Below are positions 7,827 through 15,367 of a DNA stretch of 34,545 bases, in pieces (within the stretch, counting starts at the first letter, position 1; every line of letters starts with the position of its first letter). The notes below the pieces were generated by a model, which did no database searches, had not been told where the DNA came from, and worked only from the letters and a program-made list of their open reading frames with translations. The stretch spans positions 1 through 34,545 of the forward strand of contig JAAYKM010000137.1 of NCBI GenBank assembly GCA_012522415.1, in the 5' to 3' direction. This DNA is from Deltaproteobacteria bacterium (lineage in GTDB: Bacteria > Desulfobacterota > Syntrophia > Syntrophales > JAAYKM01). A program made the position numbers and the translations under genes.

Positions 7827-8501
7827 ATGTCCGGTACGAAAAAGCCACATGCCGGGTCACGCCGTCATGTGGCTTTTTTTTCTGAATTTCTTAAACATCC
7901 CTTGCAGATCGGGTCGCTCATTCCAAGTTCCCATTTTCTGGAGCGACGTATTTTGGAAGCAGCGGGGATTGCTTCTGCACGGACCGTCGTTGAATTGGGT
8001 TCAGGCACTGGAGGTACGACCCGGGCGATTTTACAGGCTATGGAACCGGTTTCCAAACTCCTGAGCATTGAAATCAACCCAAATTTTCACAGTATAATCA
8101 GAGATATTCAGGATGAGCGGCTCATCGCACACTTGGGAAGCGCCTGTGAATTGAAGGAAATTCTGTCTGTCTACGGGCTCGATGCCCCGGAAACCGTCAT
8201 CTCCGGGATTCCCTTTTCCACGATGCCACGCAACATTGGCTGTCAGGTTGTCGAAGCGATTTCATCGACGCTTGCACCAGAGGGTTGTTTTGTCGCATAT
8301 CAACTGAGTGATCGTGTCGCCACGCTCTGTCGACCTTATCTGGAGATGGAGCAGATGGAGCTGGATTTGATCAATGTGCCTCCCATGCGTGTGTACCGGT
8401 GGCGCAAAAATGGTTTTCACCGTGATCAAATGGCTAAGACGCATCCAGAAAAGGCAGGGGTTTTCCCAGCCGATAAACCAGGGCCTGACAAGACGCGATG
8501 A
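7827..8501 (+). CDS. SAM-dependent methyltransferase, PmtA-like (phospholipid N-methyltransferase type)
   Basis: 224 residues. The N-terminal stretch HVAFFSEFLKHPLQIGSLIPSS is typical of PmtA-like proteins, which methylate phosphatidylethanolamine stepwise to phosphatidylcholine at the inner membrane. Motif I is VVELGSGTGGTT (near residues 56-67), and the adjacent strand ends in an acidic residue in LSIEINP. VISGIPFSTMP resembles the motif IV region of this family and of KsgA-like enzymes. The start ATG 7827 has GGAGGA nine bases upstream; a GTG at 7818 overlaps that site. The last 68 bases overlap the convergent thioesterase gene. The lipid substrate is inferred from the family; another small-molecule methyltransferase is possible. 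Confidence 0.75.
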   Translation: MSGTKKPHAGSRRHVAFFSEFLKHPLQIGSLIPSSHFLERRILEAAGIASARTVVELGSGTGGTTRAILQAMEPVSKLLSIEINPNFHSIIRDIQDERLIAHLGSACELKEILSVYGLDAPETVISGIPFSTMPRNIGCQVVEAISSTLAPEGCFVAYQLSDRVATLCRPYLEMEQMELDLINVPPMRVYRWRKNGFHRDQMAKTHPEKAGVFPADKPGPDKTR

Positions 8502-8859
8502 GTCGAACGCCTTCGGTCACTTTGATTTCATAAAGAGCCGTTCTATTTGTCTGGTTCGTTTCTTTTGCTTCAGCTGTTAGGGTAGAGCCCTTTGTCGGCG
8601 CGGACGTATAGGCAAGGTTCATGTTCAGGGCAACGGCCATGGTGCCATGGGAATTGGACGCCGTTTCAAAAGCCTCGTCTATCAGGGCAAAAAGGGCACC
8701 GCCGTGGGCTTGGCCAAACATATTTTCCATGTCCGGGGTAAAAATCATTTCCACTTTTGCATAACCAGCCTCCAGAGCGACCAGTTTCAATCCAAATTTT
8801 TCGGCGAAGGGTTCTTTCGCTACCTGTCTATGAATTGCCTTCCGAATTCTGTCATCCAT
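8434..8859 (-). CDS. PaaI/YdiI-type hotdog thioesterase
   Basis: 141 residues, the normal size for a single hotdog domain. The signature GQAHGGALFALIDEAF contains the HGG loop and the acidic residue that acts in acyl-CoA hydrolysis by PaaI-type enzymes. The C-terminal strands (TLTAEAKETNQTNRTALYEI, then VTEGVRLIASCQALVYRL) are standard. It probably cleaves aryl- or acyl-CoA esters in the cytoplasm. I set the start to ATG 8859, preceded by GAGGTG; the ORF stays open further upstream but that part is unlike the family. The 3' end overlaps the convergent methyltransferase by 68 bp, so the mRNAs are complementary there. Confidence 0.88.
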   Translation of the reverse strand: MDDRIRKAIHRQVAKEPFAEKFGLKLVALEAGYAKVEMIFTPDMENMFGQAHGGALFALIDEAFETASNSHGTMAVALNMNLAYTSAPTKGSTLTAEAKETNQTNRTALYEIKVTEGVRLIASCQALVYRLGKPLPFLDAS

Positions 8860-8932
8860 GCGGCACCTCTTGCTGGCGTCTAAAGTGATCGGTTGTTCGT
8901 GTCTTCCCAAAAAATTAACCATCGACCCATTA

Positions 8933-8944
8933 GGTAAGCTTACC
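8933..8944. promoter_or_regulatory. Perfect 12-bp palindrome GGTAAGCTTACC
   Basis: It is fully self-complementary and lies about 75 bp upstream of the thioesterase start. It could be an operator for that gene, but no promoter of clear quality overlaps it. Confidence 0.25.
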
Positions 8945-9232
8945 AAGGAGGTGTTCGAGCGGCAAGAAAAATCGGATTTCCAAGAAGGCAGGCAGGTCAA
9001 GGGGATGCGCGGGAAGACCGCTCGAAACGTTACCGGGACAGAGGGTTCAGTCAATCATCGTTGTCCTTCAGATTTTTTCTAGATCTTGCTCCGGTTCTAG
9101 TATTCCATCCGGGCAGCCCGGGTGCCCTCAATCCCGCGCCTGAGAAAGCAGGAAATTTGCCGTGGGTTCGGTTGAATCACGGGCTAGATGGCGGGCAAAA
9201 AAAATCTTGCAATCGGTCGTTGTCTTTAGTAC

Positions 9233-9250
9233 GTTTCTGCACGCAGAAAC
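9233..9250 (+). promoter_or_regulatory. Inverted repeat abutting the trpR ribosome binding site
   Basis: GTTTCTGC-AC-GCAGAAAC is a perfect inverted repeat that ends at the base before AGGAGG (9251-9256). As DNA it could be an autoregulatory TrpR operator; as RNA it forms a 7-bp stem with a CACG loop against the ribosome binding site. AGGAGG to the trpR ATG is 13 nt, longer than usual. Confidence 0.4.
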
Positions 9251-9269
9251 AGGAGGCTGGTTAAGTCAT

Positions 9270-9545
9270 ATGGAGACAAAAGATGAATGGATCAGAGTTT
9301 TTGCAGAAATAACGGATGTTGGGGAAATGAATGCTTTTTTGCATGAAATGTTTACACCCAAAGAAATGATGGATATTCGGTTGCGCTGGCAACTGTTGAA
9401 GGAATTGCACGAAGGCGAAACCCAGAGAAGTATAGCCTCAAGGCATCGGATGAGTCTTTGTAAAATCACCCGGGGAGCCAAACTTTTAAAGGCGAAAAAC
9501 TCTCTGGTAAAGAAAATTCTTGATAATATGAAGGAGCTTTCATGA
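9270..9545 (+). CDS. trpR: Trp repressor-family protein
   Basis: 91 residues, slightly shorter than E. coli TrpR (108). The all-helical core [20 protein letters not shown] matches the TrpR dimer core, and the helix-turn-helix follows as [10 protein letters not shown] with the recognition segment [13 protein letters not shown], which parallels the ITRGSNSLKA end of TrpR. In the known family tryptophan is the corepressor and trp genes are targets. Here the TGA stop overlaps the trpB start (ATGA), so repressor and TrpB are translated together, as in the trpRBA operon of Chlamydia but without trpA. The start ATG 9270 is the only good one in frame. A YerC-like relative remains possible. Confidence 0.8.
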   Translation: METKDEWIRVFAEITDVGEMNAFLHEMFTPKEMMDIRLRWQLLKELHEGETQRSIASRHRMSLCKITRGAKLLKAKNSLVKKILDNMKELS

Positions 9546-10765
9546 GTTTAATGGCACAGGATATTAAAATGCCCGATGAGGAGGGACGTTTCGGAGAATA
9601 CGGCGGGCGGTATGTTCCCCCTCAGTTGGATGCGGTACTGGAGGAAATCACTTCTGCCTACAATGCAATCAAAGACGATCCGGGATTCAAGGAGGAACTT
9701 TACGCTCTCTATAAGGATTATGTTGGGCGCCCGAGTCCCATTACGTACGCACAGAATTTATCGGATAAGATCGGCGGAGCCCGACTCTATCTTAAACGGG
9801 AGGACCTGAACCATACGGGTGCCCACAAGATCAACCATTGTCTTGGCGAAGTGCTGCTGGCCAAGAAGATGGGCAAGAAAAAGGTCATCGCAGAAACCGG
9901 GGCGGGGCAGCACGGTGTGGCTTTGGCGACAGCCGCAACCCTGCTTGGCCTCGAATGCGATATCTATATGGGTGAAGTGGACATCGTTAAGGAAAAGCCG
10001 AATGTTGTTCGGATGAAAATTCTTGGAGCCAATCTCATCCCCGTAACCAAGGGGCAACGGACTCTCAAAGAAGCCGTGGATGATGCATTCGATGCGTATC
10101 TGAAAGATCCCGTAACGCAACTATACGCGATCGGGTCTGTAGTGGGTCCCCATCCCTTTCCCATGATGGTACGGGATTTTCAGGAGATTGTGGGCATGGA
10201 AGCGCGAGAACAGTTTCAGGAAAAGACCGGAACCCTGCCGGATAACCTGGTGGCTTGCGTGGGTGGCGGCTCCAATGCGATGGGCCTGTTCACTGCATTT
10301 CTCCAAGACGAAAATGTGAACATTTATGGCGTGGAGCCGTCGGGGGTGGGGCTGCAGCAAGGGCAGCATGCGGCGACTCTTACCATGGGAACCCCTGGTA
10401 TTCTGCACGGATTCAAGTCTTATTTGCTCCAGGACACGAAAGGTGATCCCCTGAGTGTCTACTCCGTGGCAAGCGGTCTCGATTATCCGGGTGTAGGCCC
10501 TCAGCACAGTTTGCTCAAGGATATCGGTCGGGTCAATTATGTTACGGCAGACGACCGGGAGACTATTGACGCTTTTTTTGAACTGTCCCGGACTGAAGGT
10601 ATCATACCGGCTCTGGAAAGCGCCCACGGCGTTGCCTATGCAATGAAACTGGCCAAAGAACTGCCCCGTAACAAAACCATTTTGGTCAACCTGTCCGGGC
10701 GGGGTGACAAGGATATCGACTTTGTGGTGGCGAAATATGGCAAGAATTATGGGATTGTAATATAA
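9542..10765 (+). CDS. trpB: Tryptophan synthase beta chain
   Basis: 407 residues, normal TrpB length. It joins indole and serine to make tryptophan using [11 protein letters not shown] at 91-98 contains the PLP lysine (Lys96), [10 protein letters not shown] has the catalytic glutamate, GGGSNA is the phosphate-binding loop and NLSGRGDKD lies near the C-terminus. These are canonical TrpB1 motifs, including the part that contacts TrpA. The ATG overlaps the trpR stop by 4 nt. No trpA follows, so either trpA is elsewhere or this copy works alone, for example salvaging indole (inference). No clean terminator follows. Confidence 0.95.
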   Translation: MSLMAQDIKMPDEEGRFGEYGGRYVPPQLDAVLEEITSAYNAIKDDPGFKEELYALYKDYVGRPSPITYAQNLSDKIGGARLYLKREDLNHTGAHKINHCLGEVLLAKKMGKKKVIAETGAGQHGVALATAATLLGLECDIYMGEVDIVKEKPNVVRMKILGANLIPVTKGQRTLKEAVDDAFDAYLKDPVTQLYAIGSVVGPHPFPMMVRDFQEIVGMEAREQFQEKTGTLPDNLVACVGGGSNAMGLFTAFLQDENVNIYGVEPSGVGLQQGQHAATLTMGTPGILHGFKSYLLQDTKGDPLSVYSVASGLDYPGVGPQHSLLKDIGRVNYVTADDRETIDAFFELSRTEGIIPALESAHGVAYAMKLAKELPRNKTILVNLSGRGDKDIDFVVAKYGKNYGIVI

Positions 10766-11201
10766 AATCGATGAAGTTTGCTGTCTTCCATATTCTTCAG
10801 TGGATACCGATTTTTTTGTCTCGTTCTTCGGGAGATTTTCTCTGCGTTCGTTTCTTTTGAAGGATAGGCAATCGGATAAATCGATGTCTACATAAAAAGG
10901 TCTCTTTTTAGTCATCTTTTCATGGTTCGGCTAACCTTTCTCACGGGTCGGCACACGGACAAAGGAAAATGGCTTGCATGGATGTCTCGCCATTTTTTGG
11001 TTGCAATACGAAGCCGTTTTCGGGTATTGTTTTATACCTAATTAGGATTTTCCTTTCCCAACCACTGTTTCGTATGATGGTGGTCCCAATTTTATTTTAA
11101 CGGAATACATGGCATACGTGCTTGGCTATGTCTATAGCGCCGCGATATTTCCCATTGTGAAATGGTAGTTCCATAACCGGTTCGATGAAAAGGTGAAAGT
11201 A
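10766..11201. other. Gap between trpB and the Fe-S flavoprotein gene
   Basis: About 435 bases without a supportable gene. It contains a weak hairpin, AAAAAG-N4-CTTTTT (10893-10908), that may be a poor terminator, and a small inverted repeat CCATT-N4-AATGG (11152-11165) just before the next gene. No clear promoter was found. Confidence 0.4.
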
Positions 11202-13220
11202 ATGAGGAAGCAACATCCGATCGGAAAAGGTGACCCGCAAAAAATTCCATCGCAGCAAAGCCGTTTCCCCTTGGTGACGACATGGGGAGGAAGATTTATC
11301 GACCGGCGTATCAAAAACGCCCCAACCATGGCAGACAATTTCCCGGGCAAATTAGAGGAGCTTCCGTTTAAGGGGATTATGACTTGGAACGGAATTGTTG
11401 TGCGCCACGAAGATGCGGATATCCCCTCCCTGACCTATGCTTATCTGCGAGAAGCAAGGAAAATATCCTGTGGTGAATGTTCCGTATGCATGATCGGCCT
11501 CGATCGGGTTATCGGGATATTTCGCAAATTCATCGAGGGCACCGGGACCATACAGGATCTGAAGGAGATCGAGGAAATCGCCTACCAGGTATCCGTCAAC
11601 GGGAAGTGCTATTTCGGCCGTTCGGCAGCCCTTGTTCCGGTAGCGGACGCCATTAAACATTTCCGCCAAGATTTTCTGGCTCTGATAACGGGGAAGCGGG
11701 TGCTGATCAATCGTGGATATGAGTTCGCTGTTACAGCTCCCTGCATTGAGGCGTGTCCGGCGAGTCTGCCGATTACCGCATATATTGAAAAAATAAAAAA
11801 CTTCCAGTTTCGAGAATCTCTTGAATTGATCCGTTTACAATGCATCCTGCCCGGTGTTATCGGGCGAACCTGTACACATCCCTGTGAAACGGCCTGTATT
11901 CGACAGAAAATAGACGAATCGCTCTCGATCCGCCTTCTTAAAAGGGCCGCTGCGGATGAGGATCTGAAAGAAGGCGCTTCATCCCTGCCGCTACCCCGCA
12001 AGGAAAAACCAGAAAAAGTCTGTATTATCGGGGCGGGACCGGCCGGGTTGGCGGCCGCCTACCACCTGCGGCTTTTCGGATACGGGGTTACGATCTTTGA
12101 GGGCCTTTCCGCCATGGGAGGAATGGCCGCGGTCGGTATTCCGGATTACCGGCTGCCCAAGGAAGTGCTGTTCCATGAGACGAACTTGATTAAACGCATG
12201 GGAGTGGACGTTTTCTTGAATCGTGGCGTGGATGTTCTGAAATGGGATGACCTGAAAAAACAAGGGTTCAAGGCTCTCTTCCTTTCAGTTGGTGCACACC
12301 GAGGGGGAGACATGGGCCTCGCTGGAGAAAATGATCTGGTCGATGGCTTTGAACAAGGTATTGATTTTCTCAGGAAAGTGCAGGAGCGTTGTTCCGACAT
12401 CAAACCGGTACGGAAAGTGTTCATTCTCGGAGGGGGAAATGTTGCCATAGACTGCGCCCGAAGCTGTCTCCGTCTTGGATTTTCCCATGTGGAAATTCTC
12501 TATCGCCGTTCCCGCAAGGAAATGCCGGCATTACCGGAGGAAATTGACGAAGCCTTGAAAGAGGGGGTTAAGATTCGCTATCTCACGGCGCCGCTCAGAG
12601 TCAAGAGCAAATGGGGACGGCTCGAAGGCTTGGAATGTGTGAAGATGAAGTTGGGTGATCCTGACCACACGGGAAGGCGTAAACCCGTTCCGGTGGCGGG
12701 CTCCAGTTTCACCTTAAAGGCCGACAAGGTTATTGCCGCCACGGGTCAGGAAGTCGATACGTCCTTCTTAACGGAAAAAGACAGAGAGAAATTGCTCAGA
12801 GGAAATAAAGTCTGGGCAGATCCGCTTACCTGCCAGACGGACCTGGAAGGTGTCTTTGCCGGGGGTGATTGTGTAACAGGGCCGGCGACTCTCATTGAAG
12901 CGCTTGGCATGGGGAATCGTGCCGCCAGAAGTATCGATGCCTACCTCCAGGGCAAACCGTACAGCCCTCAAAATTTTTTCGCCGGAATCGATACATCCTT
13001 GCAGCGTAATGACGGATTTCTTCCAACGAAACAGGCCGTCCGGGTTAGACTGCTGCCCGAGTCCCGGCGGATGGGTGATTTTATTGAGGTGGAAGCCGGT
13101 TTTACGCGAAACGAAGCCATGGAGGAGGCGCGGCGCTGTCTGCGATGTTATCGCCTTATGGTCTGGGAAGTCGATAAACCAAAAGAGGAGCAGCCAAAGG
13201 GGAGGGGAAGGGGAACATGA
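11202..13220 (+). CDS. NuoF-type cluster domain fused to GltD/NfnB-like flavoprotein
   Basis: 672 residues (ATG start). Residues about 55-140 carry the NuoF C-terminal [4Fe-4S] site, Cys90-x2-Cys93-x2-Cys96-x39-Cys136, in the context ISCGECSVCMIG. The NuoF FMN/NADH Rossmann part is absent. From about 180 a GltD/NfnB-type module begins: TAPCIEACPAS, TCTHPCETAC, then GAGPAG near 277-282 for FAD, MPALPEEIDEA, a second nucleotide site GGGNVAIDCARS, and GVFAGGDCVTGPATLIEA for FAD. It ends with RRCLRCYRL. The likely role is electron transfer between NAD(P)H and ferredoxin-type carriers with the next gene, which it overlaps (ATGA). The start ATG 11202 has AAGGTG six bases upstream; GTG 11193 is the alternative. 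Confidence 0.85.
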   Translation: MRKQHPIGKGDPQKIPSQQSRFPLVTTWGGRFIDRRIKNAPTMADNFPGKLEELPFKGIMTWNGIVVRHEDADIPSLTYAYLREARKISCGECSVCMIGLDRVIGIFRKFIEGTGTIQDLKEIEEIAYQVSVNGKCYFGRSAALVPVADAIKHFRQDFLALITGKRVLINRGYEFAVTAPCIEACPASLPITAYIEKIKNFQFRESLELIRLQCILPGVIGRTCTHPCETACIRQKIDESLSIRLLKRAAADEDLKEGASSLPLPRKEKPEKVCIIGAGPAGLAAAYHLRLFGYGVTIFEGLSAMGGMAAVGIPDYRLPKEVLFHETNLIKRMGVDVFLNRGVDVLKWDDLKKQGFKALFLSVGAHRGGDMGLAGENDLVDGFEQGIDFLRKVQERCSDIKPVRKVFILGGGNVAIDCARSCLRLGFSHVEILYRRSRKEMPALPEEIDEALKEGVKIRYLTAPLRVKSKWGRLEGLECVKMKLGDPDHTGRRKPVPVAGSSFTLKADKVIAATGQEVDTSFLTEKDREKLLRGNKVWADPLTCQTDLEGVFAGGDCVTGPATLIEALGMGNRAARSIDAYLQGKPYSPQNFFAGIDTSLQRNDGFLPTKQAVRVRLLPESRRMGDFIEVEAGFTRNEAMEEARRCLRCYRLMVWEVDKPKEEQPKGRGRGT

Positions 13221-13990
13221 TTCGTATCCATATCGATGATCAAACCGTGGAAACGAAGGGGGGAGGGAGCATCCTGACCGAAGCCGGCAAGCTCCACATC
13301 CGAATCCCCACTCTTTGCTATCATGAAAGCCTTTCCCCCTTCGGGGCTTGTCGCCTCTGTGTCGTGGAAGTCAAACAGGGGAGGAGATGGGACTTGACGA
13401 CTTCCTGCAATACGGAAATTGTACAGGATATGATCGTGAGGACCGATTCACCTGAAATTCGTCGCAGCCGCAAAGCCGCGGCCGAACTGCTTTACTATAA
13501 GTATCCCCGTACCAGGGCGATTCGGGATATTGCGGAAAGGCTGGGCGTCAGGGTCACGCAAACGAAGGAGGATGCACGGGAGTGTATTCTCTGCGGCCTG
13601 TGCGTGCGTGCATGCCAGGAGATCGTGGGAGTGAATGCCCTTCGTTTCGAGGACCGGGGGCCGGACCATCCTGGAGAACCGCCCAGGATAGGCTATCTGG
13701 GGGATTCCTGTATTTGCTGTGGTGCATGCGCCTTTATCTGTCCGACGGGTTATATCCGGATGGAACCGGTTGGGGCGGATCGGCGGATGATCTGGGAGAG
13801 GGTTTTTGAAATGGGGGCTTGCCGGGTGTGCGGAAAGAAGTTCGCCCCGTTGGCGCAATTGGAATACCTGAGCCGCCGGTCCGATATACCGCTTGCCCAG
13901 GTGATGACATGCATTACGTGCCGGGAAGCGGGAATCCCTGCAAGCGTTGTGGACGAAAAGGACTGGGTCTCCATGCACCAACACAGGTAG
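13217..13990 (+). CDS. NuoG/HydA-like ferredoxin subunit: [2Fe-2S] plus two [4Fe-4S]
   Basis: 257 residues. The N-terminal plant-type ferredoxin fold has Cys34-x10-Cys45-x2-Cys48-x15-Cys64 for [2Fe-2S]. The His/Cys cluster that normally follows in NuoG is missing: the corresponding stretch (about 90-115) has no Cys. Two bacterial-ferredoxin motifs follow, Cys123-x2-Cys126-x2-Cys129-x3-Cys133 and Cys165-x2-Cys168-x2-Cys171-x3-Cys175-Pro. The C-terminus adds CxxC pairs at 202/205 and 232/235, like a zinc or rubredoxin-type knuckle. There is no catalytic domain, so it passes electrons between the preceding flavoprotein and an enzyme encoded elsewhere (inference). The 4-nt overlap indicates a co-translated pair. 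Confidence 0.85.
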   Translation: MIRIHIDDQTVETKGGGSILTEAGKLHIRIPTLCYHESLSPFGACRLCVVEVKQGRRWDLTTSCNTEIVQDMIVRTDSPEIRRSRKAAAELLYYKYPRTRAIRDIAERLGVRVTQTKEDARECILCGLCVRACQEIVGVNALRFEDRGPDHPGEPPRIGYLGDSCICCGACAFICPTGYIRMEPVGADRRMIWERVFEMGACRVCGKKFAPLAQLEYLSRRSDIPLAQVMTCITCREAGIPASVVDEKDWVSMHQHR

Positions 13991-13993
13991 GCA

Positions 13994-15367
13994 TTACATA
14001 AATCCGTATTTTTTGAGCTTCTGATGAAGGGTCCGTCGGGTGATGCCCAGTCGCCGGGCGGCCTCGCTCTTGTTTCCCTTGACAAGATCCAGGGTTTTCA
14101 GAATAGTTTCTTTTTCCACTTCCTCCAGGGAGGTGGTGCCGATCGAGGTAAAGCCAGCCCCTGATGCGTCAGGGTCAACCGTCGGGGTTAAAGGGGATAC
14201 GCCATGGATCAGAGGCATATTCTCGGTATCAAGATAATCCGTTCGTGTCAGGACCACCCCTCTTTCAACGACATTCATCAATTCCCGTACATTGCCTGGC
14301 CAGTCGTATTTGAGGAGGTGATCCATTGCGCTGGGAGTGAAGCCCTTGATATTTTTCCGGTTTTTTTCGACAAACTGACTTAGGAAATGATGCGCCAGCA
14401 ACGGAATATCTTCCCGACGGTCCCGCAACGGTGGAAGGGTCAGTGATACGACGTTCAAGCGGTAATATAGATCTTCCCGAAAACGATTTTCGCGGATTTC
14501 CTGAAACAAATCTCTATTCGTAGCCGTAACAAGCCGGACATCCACTTTGATGACCAGATCGCCTCCAACGGGTGTGATTTCCCTTTCCTGGAGCACCCTT
14601 AGGAGCTTGGCTTGCATACCGGGAGACATTTCGCTGACCTCGTCAAGGAAAAGGGTCCCGTGGTCCGCCAGACGGAATTTCCCTTCTCGCTTGCGGTCCG
14701 CTCCCGTGAATGACCCCTTTTCATGGCCAAACAGCTCTGATTCCAGAAGCGTTTCCGTGATCGCGGCGCAGTTGATCCGAATGAAGGGGCCTTCCTTTCT
14801 CGGACTGTTGAAATGGATTGCTGAGGCAATGACTTCTTTTCCTGTACCCGATTCTCCCGTTATGAGTACAGTGGCGTCTGACCCGGCGATATGGACAACG
14901 GTGTCCAAAAGCGAGGTCATGGCAGCACTTCGGCCGATAATATCGCGGCGGTCAAAGCGATTCGAAAGGCTTTCCTTCAAAATCCGGTTTTCTTTCCTGA
15001 GGTGCGCGTGATCCATGGCCCTCTGCATCGCAATTTTCAACTCATCGAAGTCCAGGGGTTTGGTAAGGTAATCGTAGGCACCACTTTTCAGGGCATCTAC
15101 AGCGGTTTCCACAGAAGCAAACGCGGTCATGATGATGACGGGGATGGCGGGATTATAGGCTTTGATCTCATTGAGTGCTTCGAGGCCGGAAACGCCGGCC
15201 ATGCGGATGTCCATGAGGATCAGATCGAATGCCTGCTGGTGTGCCTGGTCGATGGCCTCACTGCCGTCGGAGGCTTCGGTGATATCGTATCCCCATCCTG
15301 ATAGCAGGGCCCGCAACATGGTTCGGTGTGCTCGGTCATCGTCGCAAATTAAGACGGTATTTTTCAT
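13994..15367 (-). CDS. Sigma-54-dependent response regulator, NtrC/ZraR type
   Basis: 457 residues in the usual three domains. The receiver has phospho-acceptor Asp53 (LILMDIRM) and Lys104. The AAA+ domain has Walker A GESGTGKE at 171-178, the sigma-54 contact loop GSFTGA at 218-223 (Ser instead of the more common Ala) and Walker B LFLDEVSEM. A Fis-type HTH ends the protein (NKSEAARRLGITRRTLHQKL). When phosphorylated it should open sigma-54 promoters. The start overlaps the end of the kinase gene by 4 nt, so the two form an operon read from 17100. A sigma-54-like promoter exists in the window at 26106, but nothing ties this regulator to it. Confidence 0.93.
   Translation of the reverse strand: MKNTVLICDDDRAHRTMLRALLSGWGYDITEASDGSEAIDQAHQQAFDLILMDIRMAGVSGLEALNEIKAYNPAIPVIIMTAFASVETAVDALKSGAYDYLTKPLDFDELKIAMQRAMDHAHLRKENRILKESLSNRFDRRDIIGRSAAMTSLLDTVVHIAGSDATVLITGESGTGKEVIASAIHFNSPRKEGPFIRINCAAITETLLESELFGHEKGSFTGADRKREGKFRLADHGTLFLDEVSEMSPGMQAKLLRVLQEREITPVGGDLVIKVDVRLVTATNRDLFQEIRENRFREDLYYRLNVVSLTLPPLRDRREDIPLLAHHFLSQFVEKNRKNIKGFTPSAMDHLLKYDWPGNVRELMNVVERGVVLTRTDYLDTENMPLIHGVSPLTPTVDPDASGAGFTSIGTTSLEEVEKETILKTLDLVKGNKSEAARRLGITRRTLHQKLKKYGFM

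Larger units (their letters stand above)
8860..9269. other. Gap between thioesterase and trpR
   Basis: About 410 bases with no gene I can support. It holds the start region of the minus-strand thioesterase, a perfect 12-bp palindrome at 8933-8944, three CTAG tetramers (9079, 9097, 9184), and an inverted repeat directly before trpR (9233-9250). CTAG is the core of enterobacterial trp operators, but the spacing here does not match that operator. Confidence 0.5.

Noticed and set aside
9079-9187. CTAG tetramers upstream of trpR as a trp operator
   Set aside because: In the E. coli operator the CTAG cores lie 8 bases apart with extended symmetry; here they are 18 and 87 bases apart without flanking symmetry.
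10121-10915. Long minus-strand ORF over trpB
   Set aside because: It is the antisense shadow of trpB and shows no family motif or ribosome binding site.
11110-11125. TGGCATACGTGCTTGG as a sigma-54 promoter before the NuoF-GltD gene
   Set aside because: The -12 element reads TTGG, not TTGC, and the spacing is one base too long, so the invariant GG/GC pair is not met.
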